A stretch of DNA of 64,000 nt from Reticulitermes speratus (GCA_021186555.1 JAJKFL010000237.1:186001-250000), one strand, 5' to 3'. Positions 1-12,729 are shown, counted from the first letter of the stretch. The notes: generated from the letters alone by a model not told the origin. Program-made: numbers and translations.

Positions 1-476
1 GAGAGAGATAAGAAAGATGCTTTAACAGTTTCTCCCTGTGAATAACTCGTATTGGAAGGGCAAAGATTCGGTGAAGCAGAACTTAATTCTGCTTAGATCT
101 GTCTTTCACTTCAGTGTTGAAAGGCAAGTGTTTGAATCTGTAACAACAGGCTGTACACAGTGGAGAGTGACATATGTAAAGAGACATGTTTTGTATGTTT
201 TTGTGAGTGTGTTGTGAATTTATTGTAAAGTTAAAGTTTCAAATTTAGAGAAGACATCAACTGCTATCAACGAAAGGTAGGTCTTTAACATCAACTGTCA
301 ACAATGAAAGCTGTTTCTTCTTCATCAACTGCCATCAAAAAACGTTCTGTCTTACACATCGATTGTCAACATTAAAGCTGTGTCTTTGACGCTGTTAGGC
401 CTAATAATGGACAAACGTACACAACAACATTTACATTTGACACGTCGATAAAAGCAGACGCAATGCCGTCGTAATT
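1..476. other. No gene recognised (left edge)
   Basis: No coding signal seen. Around 255-375 there are loose repeats of a phrase like catcaactg(c/t)catcaa, too diverged to call an array. Confidence 0.5.
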
Positions 477-660
477 TGTACTTCATATAAACAATAATTT
501 GTACTTCATATAAACAACAATTTGTACTTCATATAAACAACAATTTGTACTTCATATAAACAACAATTTGTACTTCATATAAACAACAATTTGTACTTCA
601 TATAAACAACAATTTATACTTCATATAAACAACAATATGTACTTCATATACACAACAATT
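477..660. repeat. Minisatellite, 23-bp unit, about 8 copies
   Basis: Head-to-tail copies of a 23-bp unit with core caatttgtacttcatataaa. The last copies are slightly diverged. No unique spacers, so this is a plain tandem repeat. Confidence 0.9.
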
Positions 661-1640
661 CACGTGATAGAATTATGTATGTATGTGCGTTTAAACGGTT
701 ATGTTGGAACTGAACTGAACATCGTGGCTGCTAGATTTTTAATTTGGCCTCAAATGACGAATTATTTCCACAATCTGCAAGTCGCCTAAGCGAGACGTCA
801 CCGAAAGGACCACGCATGTCGTCGTAATGTTTCCGACGTGAATGAAGCGTCTTTCGAAAGCGATGCTTTGAGTTACAGTTTTAACATAAGAGAACGTCGA
901 TATTTTATTTTCCCGAAGATTTCTCACAACTCCATTGAAGATGAAAATTGTGACTTCTTTTCGCCTTCTGTTTTAATTCTCTGCACTAGACGGCTTATAA
1001 CCCAGTACTTCGGTTTCATCGCAGCTGTCCGTTGTAATACGTACAGCTGCGATGAACAGAGGCACACAGTTATATGCCTTGCATGATCAGGGTTATTAGA
1101 ACGTACAGCGTCTTGCATCTGGAAGTTTACGTGTAACATGTAATGTGTAACGGAAGACAGTACAAGAACGCCTGTGTCAAGGTAAGTTTGCGCTCGTTCT
1201 GTTAATTAGGCCCTGCAGTTCGTGTTTGTTGCTGCTGTTTACAGAACATGTTACTAATTATACATTCTTTTTCATGTCCCGCTCATATCCTGTGCCTCAC
1301 CGTGGCGAGCTGTGAAACAAAGAACGGTGCACGCCCCAAATTCAAAATTTCGCTAAATGAAACATCCATTTTTGCATGTTTTGTTATCGTATGCATTGCG
1401 TTTGGGAACTTCAGATAATTATTCCTCTTTCGTAACAATGTTTTAACATCTATTAATTTCCGTGTCTTTGTTTGCCATTTTGCCAGATAGGTTTGATCTC
1501 CCGTAAGTTCTTATACGTAAATTTCGACATTATATTCCTTACGGAAACTTACGCGCCGATTTTAATTTCAGACCGCACTCACCTGACGTATTACAGAACC
1601 CTTTAAAGACTAAAATTAATCTGATTTCTATTTAAAAGTT
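661..1640. other. Non-repetitive stretch, no supported gene; one perfect hairpin
   Basis: Short open frames here (62 to 82 codons) overlap on both strands and carry no domain I recognise. A perfect 14-bp inverted repeat lies at 1015-1028 and 1043-1056 (ttcatcgcagctgt and its complement, 14-nt loop). Its function is unknown. Confidence 0.5.
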
Positions 1641-2665
1641 CAGTTCGTACCGCACAGTAAACACACTCCGTCTCAGTTATACAAACCAGTCAGTTAATGT
1701 TGTACAGTGAAATAATCGCTGTTTGTTCTGAGATCCACACAAAACACATAAATACAGTCCGTACCGCGCAGTAAACACACTCCGTCTCAGTTATACAAAC
1801 CAGTCAGTTAATGTTGTACAGTGAAATAATCGCTGTTTGTTCTGAGATCCACACAAAACACATAAATACAGTCCGTACCGCGCAGTAAACACACTCCGTC
1901 TCAGTTATACAAACCAGTCAGTTAATGTTGTACAGTGAAATAATCGCTGTTTGTTCTGAGATCCACACAAAACACATAAATACAGTCCGTACCGCGCAGT
2001 AAACACACTCCGTCTCAGTTATACAAACCAGTCAGTTAATGCTGTACAGTGAAATAATCGCTGTTTGTTCTGAGATCCACACAAAACACATAAATACAGT
2101 CCGTACCGCGCAGTAAACACACTCCGTCTCAGTTATACAAACCAGTCAGTTAATGTTGTACAGTGAAATAATCGCTGTTTGTTCTGAGATCCACACAAAA
2201 CACATAAATTCAGTCCGTACCGCGCAGTAAACACACTCCGTCTCAGTTATACAAACCAGTCAGTTAATGTTGTACAGTGAAATAATCGCTGTTTGTTCTG
2301 AGATCCACACAAAACACATAAATACAGTCCGTACCGCGCAGTAAACACACTCCGTCTCAGTTATACAAACCAGTCAGTTAATGTTGTACAGTGAAATAAT
2401 CGCTGTTTGTTCTGAGATCCACACAAAACACATAAATACAGTCCGTACCGCGCAGTAAACACACTCCGTCTCAGTTATACAAACCAGTCAGTTAATGCTG
2501 TACAGTGAAATAATCGCTGTTTGTTCTGAGATCCACACAAAACACGTAAATACAGTCCGTACCGCGCAGTAAACACACTCCGTCTCAGTTAAACAAACCA
2601 GTCAGTTGATGCTGTACAGTGAAATAATCGCTGTTTGTTCTTAGATCCACACAAAACGCATAAAT
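1641..2665. repeat. Satellite array, 114-bp unit, 9 copies
   Basis: Nine near-identical 114-bp units; successive copies of cagtccgtaccgcgcag start at 1755, 1869 and 1983. Divergence is only a few bases per unit, so expansion or homogenisation is recent. The right edge abuts the A-rich 3' tail of the Jockey-type LINE, which suggests the LINE inserted at or beside the array edge. Confidence 0.95.
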
Positions 2666-3362
2666 TTTTTTTAAATAAAAGAAAGCTTTATTATCGTATT
2701 ACAGGTACAAAATTCTTAACATAACCTTTGTTTCCGCCGTTCCATTTACCAGCGTTCATACTTCTCTACATATGCGGAACCATTTCCCCTGATCACTGAA
2801 GTATTTACATGACAGTCAACAATTTGTGGAAGTAGTGAAAATTACATATTAGCATAGAAAACACTACCTATTATCCAGCTCTACTCACAACATGCAGTGT
2901 TTGGGCCGTTTGTGTTTATATCTCTTGTACCATCTGTTCAGATCATTAAGCGTATATTGTCCGATAGCTCCTACCATTGGATTTGGATGTAGGTAACATT
3001 TAGCGTAAAAACGTTCAGCTATTCTTCGGACATAGTTCTGTATCATTTCAACTCCCAGGGTTGCTAGAAGGTGTGATAAGGGCGCTCCACCTGGGGCATT
3101 GGCGATGACTCGTATACATTTATTTTGAACAACCTCTAGGTTACGGTATGTCGAGTTACTTATTGAGCACGACGTCGGCGCCGCATATGTCAGTGTTGAT
3201 CTGATGACAGCCTTGTAGATTTGCAGTTTTGTGTCGACCGATAGTATAGACTCCTTTGCTAGAAGAGGAAATAATTGCACCAGAATGCCTATGCCTATCG
3301 TGTCACTTGATGTATGTGGGACAAGTAGTTCAAAGTGGCTGTCAAGTGAAGGCCCAAGTATT

Positions 3363-4342
3363 TCACTTCCACCACGGTACTTCCACTTTCTCCATCTTAA
3401 ACTGTTTGGGAAGGAGTGGTCTTATTTTGGTGAAGATAATTGCGTGTGTTTTTGAAGGATTTACTTTGAGTCGCCACCGCACGAAGTATGAGTGGAGCCT
3501 GTTGACAGCATCGGTAAGTCGTCTGGTTATTGTGTCGATTCGCCATGATTGTGTGTATAGGGCCGTGTCGTCCGCAAACAAAGCCAACTGTATGTGAGGT
3601 ATTTATGGTATATCGGCCGTATATATGGTGAAGAGGATCGGTGAAAGTAGAGCTGCCTGAGGTAGGCCCGCCGTGATATGTTTAGGGGTGGAATGGTACC
3701 AGAGACAGTTACTGAGAATGTTCTATGGGTTAGGTATGACATTAGGAAAAGGGTTACATACTGCGGAATGTCAAAATTAATGAGTTTGTAGATCAGCCCA
3801 CTCACACATATGGTGTCGTACGCTATTTAGATGTCTAGTAACACCAGTCATGTGTGTTTATTTACGTTGTATCAATGAGTTATATCATCTGTAGTTCGTG
3901 CTAATTGCGCTGTTGTGGAATGTCCTTTTCGGAATCCAAATTGTTCGTCTGGTATAATTCTTTTCTGTCTAGCGTATCTTTCAACTCGTTTTGCCACCGT
4001 TCTGTCCATCAATTTACTTAATGCCGGTAGCAGACTTATTGGTCTGTATGAACCTGCATCGTGAGGTGATTTCGTCGGTTTGGGAATTGCCAGGATGTTT
4101 GCATGCTTCCACCGTGCTGGAAAGTAGACTAGTTGTAACACTGCGTTGAAGATTACTGTCAGATGCCTAATGTTATTTGGAGTGAAGTTACCGATCTTGG
4201 TATTGGATATTCCATCTTCACCCGGGCCTGTTCGCCCTTTGAGTTTCCGAATTTTCTTTTGTACTTCCGTCTGAGTGATGGTCCGTTGAACGTCGATCCT
4301 TTTTCCCATCCTCTCGCTAACTTTGTTGACCAATTTTTCCAC
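3363..4342 (-). pseudogene. LINE reverse transcriptase (broken)
   Basis: Residues such as KGRTGPGEDGISN, SYRPISLLPALSKLMDR and DEQFGFRKGHSTTAQLAR are RT fingers/palm motifs of Jockey-type LINEs. ALFADDTALYTQS carries the catalytic FADD box, intact. The pieces lie in different frames, so no continuous enzyme can be made. A further C-terminal piece (2885-3280) contains LQIYKAVIRSTLTYAAP and a thumb-like region, followed by the 3' UTR. Confidence 0.85.
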
Positions 4343-4611
4343 TGCCTCCTCGTGACGTTTTATCTTCTGAGGGGTGTCAACCCATGTGTGGCCTCAAAGT
4401 GCTCAGCTAATATGTCAGCTTTTTCCTGTGCCATACAATATTGTGTAACCTGCTGTATTAATGGCGGAATTGGGTTTCGTGACGTTTTAAAATAACGAGT
4501 TACTCTCCATAGCTGTGTATTGTTAGGGTGTAAAGTACGAAGAAACTTTGTCCATTTATCCTGGCGATAGTTCTTCAGTCTGGTGACAATCAACCCATTC
4601 AGAAGGTACAA

Positions 4612-5300
4612 TCACCCTCCATATACGTCACTACGTGTACGTTGATATCTTCTACGTCTATAATTTCGTAGCTTCATCAGTACACTTGTGTCTGGCAGTG
4701 TTTTGAGACTGCGTGCTGTGGTAACGCGTTTTGGTATAGATGTAGCTGCAGCTATTTGTACCGCTGCGGTCAAAAAATGCAGTGCCCTATCTATGTCTTG
4801 AGTAGCCGTTATCCGCGGTAGACTTTTCAATAGTTGATCAAGTTGATATTGGTATTGTTTCCAGTTAGCCGCTTAATAGTCGTATTGTAATTGAGTTTTT
4901 GTTACTGCAGGAGTCCATCGGATTTTGAAAACCACCGGATTATGGTCTGATGGTAATGTCGGTACGGATATTGGGGCAGAAATTGTACATCCCCTTGCTA
5001 GTGAGAGGTCTAGTATGCTAGGTTGCCCCGTGTGGGGAAATGGGTGGGATACTCTGGATGGAGTATATTAACTGCTTGCGCGATACAATAGTCCAACAGT
5101 ATTCTTCCGTTTGTGTTCGTAGTTTCACAATTCCATGCTATAATTTTACAGTTTAGGTCTCCAATCAGTACTGCTGGTACAGTTGTGTCGAAGATAGAGT
5201 CTAGGTCCTGTATCCTTAGTTTCCTGTTTGGTGGTTATATCCAGACACTATCAATATCCTTTTATCTGCAGGTGAGTGTATGATTACCGCTATCTGTTCC
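4612..5300 (-). pseudogene. LINE endonuclease C-terminal half plus linker (broken)
   Basis: Translation of the minus strand gives AVLIGDLNCKIIAWN and further on PSDHNPVVFKIRWTP. These match the GDxN and SDH catalytic motifs of APE-type endonucleases carried by Jockey/I LINEs. The frame is interrupted several times. This domain would nick target DNA to prime reverse transcription. Its N-terminal motifs lie beyond the truncation. Confidence 0.8.
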
Positions 5301-5390
5301 ATGTCCATATTCCTGCTAGTTGGATGTTGTCATGTTGAATTTCATTGTGGACAAGGAGTAACACACACACCCTCCATGAGTGTTGCGGTC

Positions 5391-5395
5391 TTGTC

Positions 5396-5440
<45 letters not shown>

Positions 5441-5500
5441 CTATCTATCTATCCATCTACCTGTCTACCTATCCGTCTACCTATCTACCTATCTGTGACA
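5391..5500. repeat. TA microsatellite grading into TATC/TACC repeats
   Basis: A run of (at)n at about 5400-5436 followed by tetranucleotide ctat/ctac repeats. The short open frames rich in YIYIYI are translations of this run. Confidence 0.9.
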
Positions 5501-5597
5501 TATACCGTTTGCCCACCTCATGCACACATAAGTTACATATAACTCACACAAATCACCACAACTGTCTTGTGAAGACAGTGAAATACATACATAATAT

Positions 5598-6045
5598 ACT
5601 TTGAGCGTAAATGTGACACGTGCATTAATCATACACTTTCAACGTAAATGTGACACGTGCATTAATCATACACTTTCAACGTAAATGTGACACGTGCATT
5701 AATCCTACACTTTCAACGTAAATGTGACACGTGCATTAATCATACACTTTCAACGAAAATGTGACACGTGCATTAATCATACACTTTCAACGTAAATGTG
5801 ACACGTGCATTAATCATACACTTTCAACGTAAATGTGACACGTGCATTAATCATACACCTTCAACGTAAATGTGACACGTGCATTAATCATACGCTTTCA
5901 ACGTAAATGTGACACGTGCATTAATCATACACTTTCAACGTAAATGTGACACGTGCATTAATCATACACTTTCAACGTAAATGTGACACGTGCATTAGTC
6001 ATACACTTTCAACGTAAATGTGACACGTGCATTAATCATACACTT
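5598..6045. repeat. Minisatellite, 37-bp unit, 12 copies
   Basis: Units of core ctttcaacgtaaatgtgaca spaced 37 bp apart, highly uniform. It ends about 100 bp before the IR pseudogene fragment. Confidence 0.95.
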
Positions 6046-6144
6046 GCCATTACTTCTTCTCCAAAATATATAATACATTACAAACGTTATTTTGACACAT
6101 TCAAAAACATAAATTCACTAAATAAAATTACGTACATTTCAATT

Positions 6145-6554
6145 TGCTCTCGCTGTTTCGATGTCAATAGTCGTCTGCTGACGATCGCTGTACACGGACA
6201 GTCGTTACCGGACGAAGTAATTCGCGAGGCCCACAGCAGACGCAGCTCTTGTCCTCTGACACTTATAAAGACGCACAGTGAAGGAGACGAACAGAAGACT
6301 GTCTGACACGTCACAGCACTGCAGCGATGTGTTTATATTGTTAGTGGGTACATTTGAACAGTTGGAACGGCACTGGGTACTATGAGATCACTTACCTTGT
6401 GGATCCCAAGGGGTAGGTTTGTGGTAGTAATTTGACATCCTCTCTTAAATGACAGAGAAGTGTTTATTGAAAACATTTTCCAGAGAATGTGGTCGGAAAA
6501 AATCCTGGAGTGTGTCGTTGTGTTTAGATTTTTCAGTAATGAACAATGTAATGA
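6145..6554 (+). pseudogene. Ionotropic receptor pseudogene, N-terminal fragment (copy 1)
   Basis: Plus-strand copy of part of the IR pseudogene at 59742-61729, about 90% identical by eye. In one frame it reads FDVNSRLLTIAVHGQSLPDE, the N-terminal extracellular part of an insect ionotropic receptor (chemosensory relatives of ionotropic glutamate receptors). A second frame carries WSEKILECVVVFRFFSNEQ. Both IR copies break frame at the same point, just after HWVL, so the parent was probably already dead when duplicated. An additional stop follows VVVI in this copy only. Homology begins near 6145. At 6555 the reading passes straight into the 40-bp array and resumes for about 60 bp at 11102. It cannot encode a receptor. 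Confidence 0.85.
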
Positions 6555-9500
6555 AGACACACACAGGTGTTCCTTATTAACTTCAGATATACAAAGACAC
6601 ACACAGCTGTTCCCTATTAACGTCAGATATACAAAAACACACACAGCTGTTCCCTATTAACGTCAGATATACAAAGACACACACAGCTGTTCCCTAAAAA
6701 CATCAGATATACAAAGACCAACACAGCTGTTCCCTATTAACGTCAGATATACAAAGACACACACAGCTGTTTCCTATTAAGTAAGATATAAAAAGACACA
6801 CACAGCTGTTCCCTATTAACGTCAGATATACAAAGACACACACAGATGTACCCTATTAACTTCAGATATACAAAGACACACACAGCTGTTCTCTATTAAC
6901 GTCAGATATACAAAGACACACACAGCTTTTAACTATTAACGTTAGATATACAAAGACACAAACAGCTGTTCCCTATTAACGTCAGATATACAAAGACACA
7001 CACAGCTGTTCCCTAATAACATCAGATATACAAAGACCAACACAGCTGTTCCCTATTAACGTCAGATATACAAAGACACACACAGCTGATCCTTATTAAT
7101 GTCAGATATACAAAGACACACACAGCCGTTCCCTATTAAGGTCAGAAATAGAAAGACACACACAGCTGTTCCCTATTAACGTCAGATATACAAAGACACA
7201 CACAGCTGTTCCCTATTAACTTCAGATATACAAAGACACACACAGCTGTTCCCTATTAACGTCAGATATACAAAGACACACACAGCTGTTCCCTATTAAC
7301 GTCAGATACACAAAGACACACAGCTGTTCCCTATTAACATCAGATACACAAATACACAAACAGCTGTTCCCTATTAACGTCAGATATACAAAGACACACA
7401 CAGCTGTTCACAATTAACTTCAGATATACAAAGACACACACAGCTGTTTTCTATTAACGTCAGATATACAAAGACACACACAGCTGTTCCCTATTAACGT
7501 CACATACACAAAGACACACACAGCTGTTCCCTATTAACGTCAGATACACAAATACACACACAGCTGTTCCCTATTATCGTCAGATATACAAAGACACACA
7601 CAGCTGTTCCCAATTAACTTCAGATATACAAAGACACACAAAGCTGTTCCATATTAACGTCAGATACACAAATACACACACAGATATTCCCAATTAACGT
7701 CAGATATACAAAGACGCACACAGGTGTTCGCTATTAACGTCAGATATACAAAGACACACACAGCTGTTCCCTATTAACGTCAGATATACAAAACCACACA
7801 CAGCTGTTCCCAATTAACGTCAGATATACAAAGACACACACAGCTGTTCCCTATTAACGTCAGATATACAAAGACACACACAGAGGTTCCCTATTAACGT
7901 CAGATATACAAAGACACACACAGCTGTTCCCTATTAACGTCAGATATACAAAGACACACACATCCGTTCCCTATTAACGTCAGATACACAAATACACACA
8001 CACAGCTGTTCCCAATTAACGTCAGATATACAAGGACAAACACAGCTGTTCCCAATTAACGTCAGATATACAAGGACACACACAGCTGTTCCCAATTAAC
8101 GTCAGATATACAAAGACAAACAAAGCTGTTCCCAATTAACGTCAGATATACAAAGACACACACAGCTGTTCCCTCTTAACGTCAGATATACAAAGACACA
8201 CACAGCTGTTCCCAATTAACTTCAGATATAAAAAGACACACACAGCTGTTCCCTATTAACGTCAGATATACAAAGACACACACAGCTGTTCCCTATTAAC
8301 GTCAGATATACAAAGACACACACAGCTGTTCCCTATTAACGTCAGATATACAAAGACACACACAGCCGTTCCCTATTAACTTCAGATACACAAATACACA
8401 CACAGCTGTTCCCAATTAACGTCAGATATACAAGGACACACACAGCTGTTCCCTATTAACGTCAGATATACAAAGACACACACAGCTGTTCCCTATTAAC
8501 GTCAGATATACAAAAACACACACAGCTGTTCCCTATTAACGTCAGATATACAAAGACCACAACAGCTGTTCCCTATTAACTTCAGATATACAAAGACACA
8601 CACAGCTGTTCCCTATTAACGTCAGATATACAAAGACACACACAGCTGATCCTTATTAATGTCAGATATACAAAGACACACACAGCCGTTCCCTATTAAG
8701 GTCAGAAATAGAAAGACACACACAGCTGTTCCCTATTAACGTCAGATATACAAAGACACACACAGCTGTTCCCTATTAACTTCAGATATACAAAGACACA
8801 CACAGCTGTTCCCTATTAACGTCAGATATAAAAGACACACACAGCTGTTCCCTATTAACGTCAGATACACAAAGACACACAGCTGTTCCCTATTAACGTC
8901 AGATACACAAATACACAAACAGCTGTTCCCTATTAACGCAGATATACAAAGACACACACAGCTGTTCCCAATTAACTTCAGATATACAAAGACACACACA
9001 GCTGTTTTCTATTAACGTCAGATATACAAAGACACACACAGCTGTTCCCTATTAACGTCACATACACAAAGACACACACAGCTGTTCCTATTAACGTCAG
9101 ATACACAAATACACACACAGCTGTTCCCTATTATCGTCAGATATACAAAGATACACACAGCTGTTCCCAATTAACTTCAGATATACAAAGACACACAAAG
9201 CTGTTCCCTATTAACGTCAGATACACAAATACACACACAGATGTTCCCAATTAACGTCAGATATACAAAGACGCACACAGCTGTTCGCTATTAACGTCAG
9301 ATATACAAAGACACACACAGCTGTTCCTATTAACGTCAGATATACAAAACCACACACAGCTGTTCCCAATTAACGTCAGATGTACAAAGACACACACAGC
9401 TGTTCCCTATTAACGTCAGATATACAAAGACACACACAGAGGTTCCCTATTAACGTCAGATATACAAAGACACACACAGCTGTTCCCTATTAACGTCAGA

Positions 9501-11101
9501 TATACAAAGACACACACATCCGTCTTTATTACTTCAGATACACAATACACACACAGCTGTTCCAATTAACGTCAGATATACAAGGACAAACACAGCTGTT
9601 CCCAATTAACGTCAGATATACAAGGACACACACAGCTGTTCCAATTAACGTCAGATATACAAAGACACACAAAGCTGTTCCCAATAACGTCAGATATACA
9701 AAGACACACACAGCTGTTCCTATTAACGTCAGATATACAAAGACACACACAGCTGTTCCCAATTAACTTCAGATATACAAAGACACACACAGCTGTTCCC
9801 TATTAACGTCAGATATACAAAGACACACACAGCTGTTCCCTATTAACGTCACATACACAAAGACACACACAGCTGTTCCCTATTAACGTCAGATACACAA
9901 ATACACACACAGCTGTTCCCTATTATCGTCAGATATACAAAGATACACACAGCTGTTCCCAATTAACTTCAGATATAACAAAGACACACAAAGCTGTTCC
10001 CTATTAACGTCAGATACACAAATACACACACAGATGTTCCCAATTAACGTCAGATATACAAAGACGCACACAGCTGTTCGCTATTAACGTCAGATATACA
10101 AAGACACACACAGCTGTTCCCTATTAACGTCAGATATACAAAACCACACACAGCTGTTCCCAATTAACGTCAGATGTACAAAGACACACACAGCTGTTCC
10201 CTATTAACGTCAGATATACAAAGACACACACAGAGGTTCCCTATTAACGTCAGATATACAAAGACACACACAGCTGTTCCCTATTAACGTCAGATATACA
10301 AAGACACACACATCCGTTCCCTATTAACGTCAGATACACAAATACACACACAGCTGTTCCCAATTAACGTCAGATATACAAGGACAAACACAGCTGTTCC
10401 CAATTAACGTCAGATATACAAGGACAAACACAGCTGTTCCCAATTAACGTCAGATATACAAAGACACACAAAGCTGTTCCCAATTAACGTCAGATATACA
10501 AAGACACACACAGCTGTTCCCTATTAACGTCAGATATACAAAGACACACACAGCTGTTCCCAATTAACTTCAGATATACAAAGACACACACAGCTGTTCC
10601 CTATTAACGTCAGATATACAAAGACACACACAGCTGTTCCCTATTAACGTCAGATATACAAAGACACACACAGCTGTTCCCTATTAACGTCAGATATACA
10701 AAGACACACACAGCCGTTCCCTATTAACTTCAGATATACAAAGACACACACAGCTTTTCCTTATTAACGTCAGATATACAAAGACACACACAGCTGTTCC
10801 CAATTAACGTCAGATATACAAAGACACACACAGCTGTTCCCAATTAACATCAGATGTACAAAGACCCACACAGCTGTTCCCTATTAACGTCAGATACACA
10901 AAGACACACACAGCTGTTCCCAATTAACGTCAGATATACAAAGACACACACAGCTTTTCCCTATTAACGTCAGATATACAAAGATACAAACAGCTGTTCC
11001 TTATTAACGTCAGATATACAAAGACACACACAGCTGTTCCCAATTAACGTCAGATATACAAAGACACACACAGCTGTTCCCTATTAACGTCAGATATACA
11101 A
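6555..11101. repeat. Satellite array, 40-bp unit, about 114 copies, seeded by an IR coding segment
   Basis: Units of agacacacacagctgttccc plus tattaacgtcagatatacaa repeat for 4.5 kb. The IR paralogue on the minus strand contains exactly one such unit at 61128-61167, with the same flanks on both sides, so the array is an expansion of a 40-bp coding piece inside the pseudogene. Because 40 is not a multiple of 3, expansion shifts frame. Higher-order duplication is visible: the rare variant block at 7081-7160 recurs at 8641-8720, 39 units later, and another rare block at about 7501 recurs near 9060 and 9850. The stretch 8820-9760 has many single-base deletions. Confidence 0.95.
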
Positions 11102-11165
11102 GTTGCATCTCACAGTCCTTTCAGACACTTCAAATACATCAATTACATCACAGCACTCGGTACAA
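11102..11165 (+). pseudogene. Continuation of IR pseudogene copy 1 after the array
   Basis: The sequence gttgcatctcacagtccttt and about 45 further bases match the IR paralogue (minus strand, about 61065-61127) immediately distal to its single 40-bp unit. The translation resembles QVASxxPFRHFKxINYIT. Homology fades by about 11165. Confidence 0.8.
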
Positions 11166-11212
11166 AAGCAATAAGCTTTAATGTTATAATCATCATACTT
11201 AAACTGTCAATG

Positions 11213-12342
11213 GGAATTTATATGAACGTAATCAGCAACGTACCAACACGCACGTACACAAACAATTTATATGAACGTAATCAGCAACGTACCAACACGC
11301 ACGTACACAAACAATTTATATGAACGTAATCAGCAACGTACCAACACGCACGTACGCAACAATTTATATGAACGTAATCAGCAACGTACCAACACGCACG
11401 TACACAAACAATTTATATGAACGTAATCAGCAACGTACCAACACGCACGTACACAAACAATTTATATGAACGTAATCAGCAACGTACCGACACGCACGTA
11501 CACAAACAATTTATATGAACGTAATCAGCAACGCACCAACACGCACGTACACAAACAATTTATATTAACGTAATCAGCATCGTACTAACACGAACGTACA
11601 CAAACAATTTATATGAACGTAATCAGCAACGTACCAACACACACGTACACAAACAATTTATATGAACGTAATCAGCATCGTACCAACACGCACGTACACA
11701 AACAATTTATATGAACGTAATCAGCATCGTACTAACACACACGTACACAAACAATTTATATGAACGTAATCAGCATCGTACCAACACGCACGTACACAAA
11801 CAATTTATATGAACGTAATCAGCAACGTACCAACACGCACGTACACAAACAATTTATATGAACGTAATCAGCAACGTACCAACACGCACGTACACAAACA
11901 ATTTATATGAACGTAATCAGCATCGTACCAACACGCACGTACACAAACAATTTATATGAACGTAATCAGCATCGTACTAACACACACGTACACAAACAAT
12001 TTATATGAACGTAATCAGCATCGTACCAACACGCACGTACACAAACAATTTATATGAACGTAATCAGCAACGTACCAACACGCACGTACACAAACAATTT
12101 ATATGAACGTAATCAGCAACGTACCAACACGCACGTACACAAACAATTTATATGAACGTAATCAGCATCGTACCAACACGCACGTACACAAACAATTTAT
12201 ATGAACATAATCAGCAACGTACCAACGGGCACGTACACAAACAATTTATATGAACGTAATCAGCAACGTACCAACACGCACGTACACAAACAATTTATAT
12301 GAACGTAATCAGCAACGTACCAACACGCACGTACACAAACAA
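11213..12342. repeat. Satellite array, 49-bp unit, about 23 copies
   Basis: Unit core atatgaacgtaatcagcaac, period 49 bp. Variant units (cagcatcg, actaacacac) recur in order, showing multi-unit duplication. Not related in sequence to the 49-bp array at 54336. Confidence 0.95.
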
Positions 12343-12440
12343 TTACACAGTTTCTAACCAAACAGTTTCTGTTCTTAAATTTCTGACTTCATATCGATTT
12401 ATTATTATAATTATGTATATATAATTGTTCTTGTTTGCAG

Positions 12441-12635
12441 TTGTAGAGCAAATCAAGAAAGATATCGCTCTTCACCGGCTGTTGGTGTTCAAAGATCAAG
12501 GTATAATCAGTGGAGAGAGACATGTTGAGATAAGCAGTTGGTTTGGGGAATTGGAATCAACGTTTTACAAACACCCGAAATCACCACAGCCGGATGTATT
12601 CAGGGTGTCAAATGACACTAATGAAGGCTGTACTG
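12441..12635 (+). CDS. Single exon of a TauD/TfdA-type 2-oxoglutarate-dependent dioxygenase
   Basis: A 195-bp exon bounded by a good acceptor (tttgcag at 12440) and a GT donor at 12636. It encodes HRLLVFKDQGIISGERHVEI, then SSWFGELESTFYKHPKSPQ and DVFRVSNDTNEGCTG. This matches the N-terminal part of the TauD/TfdA family of Fe(II)/2-oxoglutarate dioxygenases, just before the WHxDxxF iron-binding motif, which would be in the next exon. The exon is open with no lesions, so it may belong to a working gene whose other exons lie beyond long repeat-filled introns. No other exon of it was found in the window. It could also be a stranded gene fragment. The substrate cannot be predicted. Confidence 0.75.
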
Positions 12636-12729
12636 GTATGGTTATGAGCTGTGCATATGTAATGAGGAACAAAAAGACAAAATGAAAAAGATTTGAAGTT
12701 TTAAGGGGGCCAATTGGTAAATAGTTGCC

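Larger units (their letters stand above)
2666..5390 (-). mobile_element. Jockey-clade LINE, 5'-truncated
   Basis: A minus-strand non-LTR retrotransposon. In element order it shows the C-terminal half of an apurinic-type endonuclease, a reverse transcriptase and a C-terminal region, ending in an A-rich tail (T-run near 2665-2675 on the plus strand). The 5' end, including the first endonuclease motifs and any gag-like ORF1, is missing; the element stops near a TA microsatellite. It is decayed, with several frameshifts and stops between the pieces. Clade assignment rests on RT motif style recognised by eye and was not computed. Confidence 0.85.

Noticed and set aside
739-1139. Small overlapping frames on both strands near 0.8-1.1 kb
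   Set aside because: No domain, no splice support, overlapping in opposite directions.
6555-11101. CRISPR array
   Set aside because: Units are directly adjacent with no unique spacers, and the context is eukaryotic.
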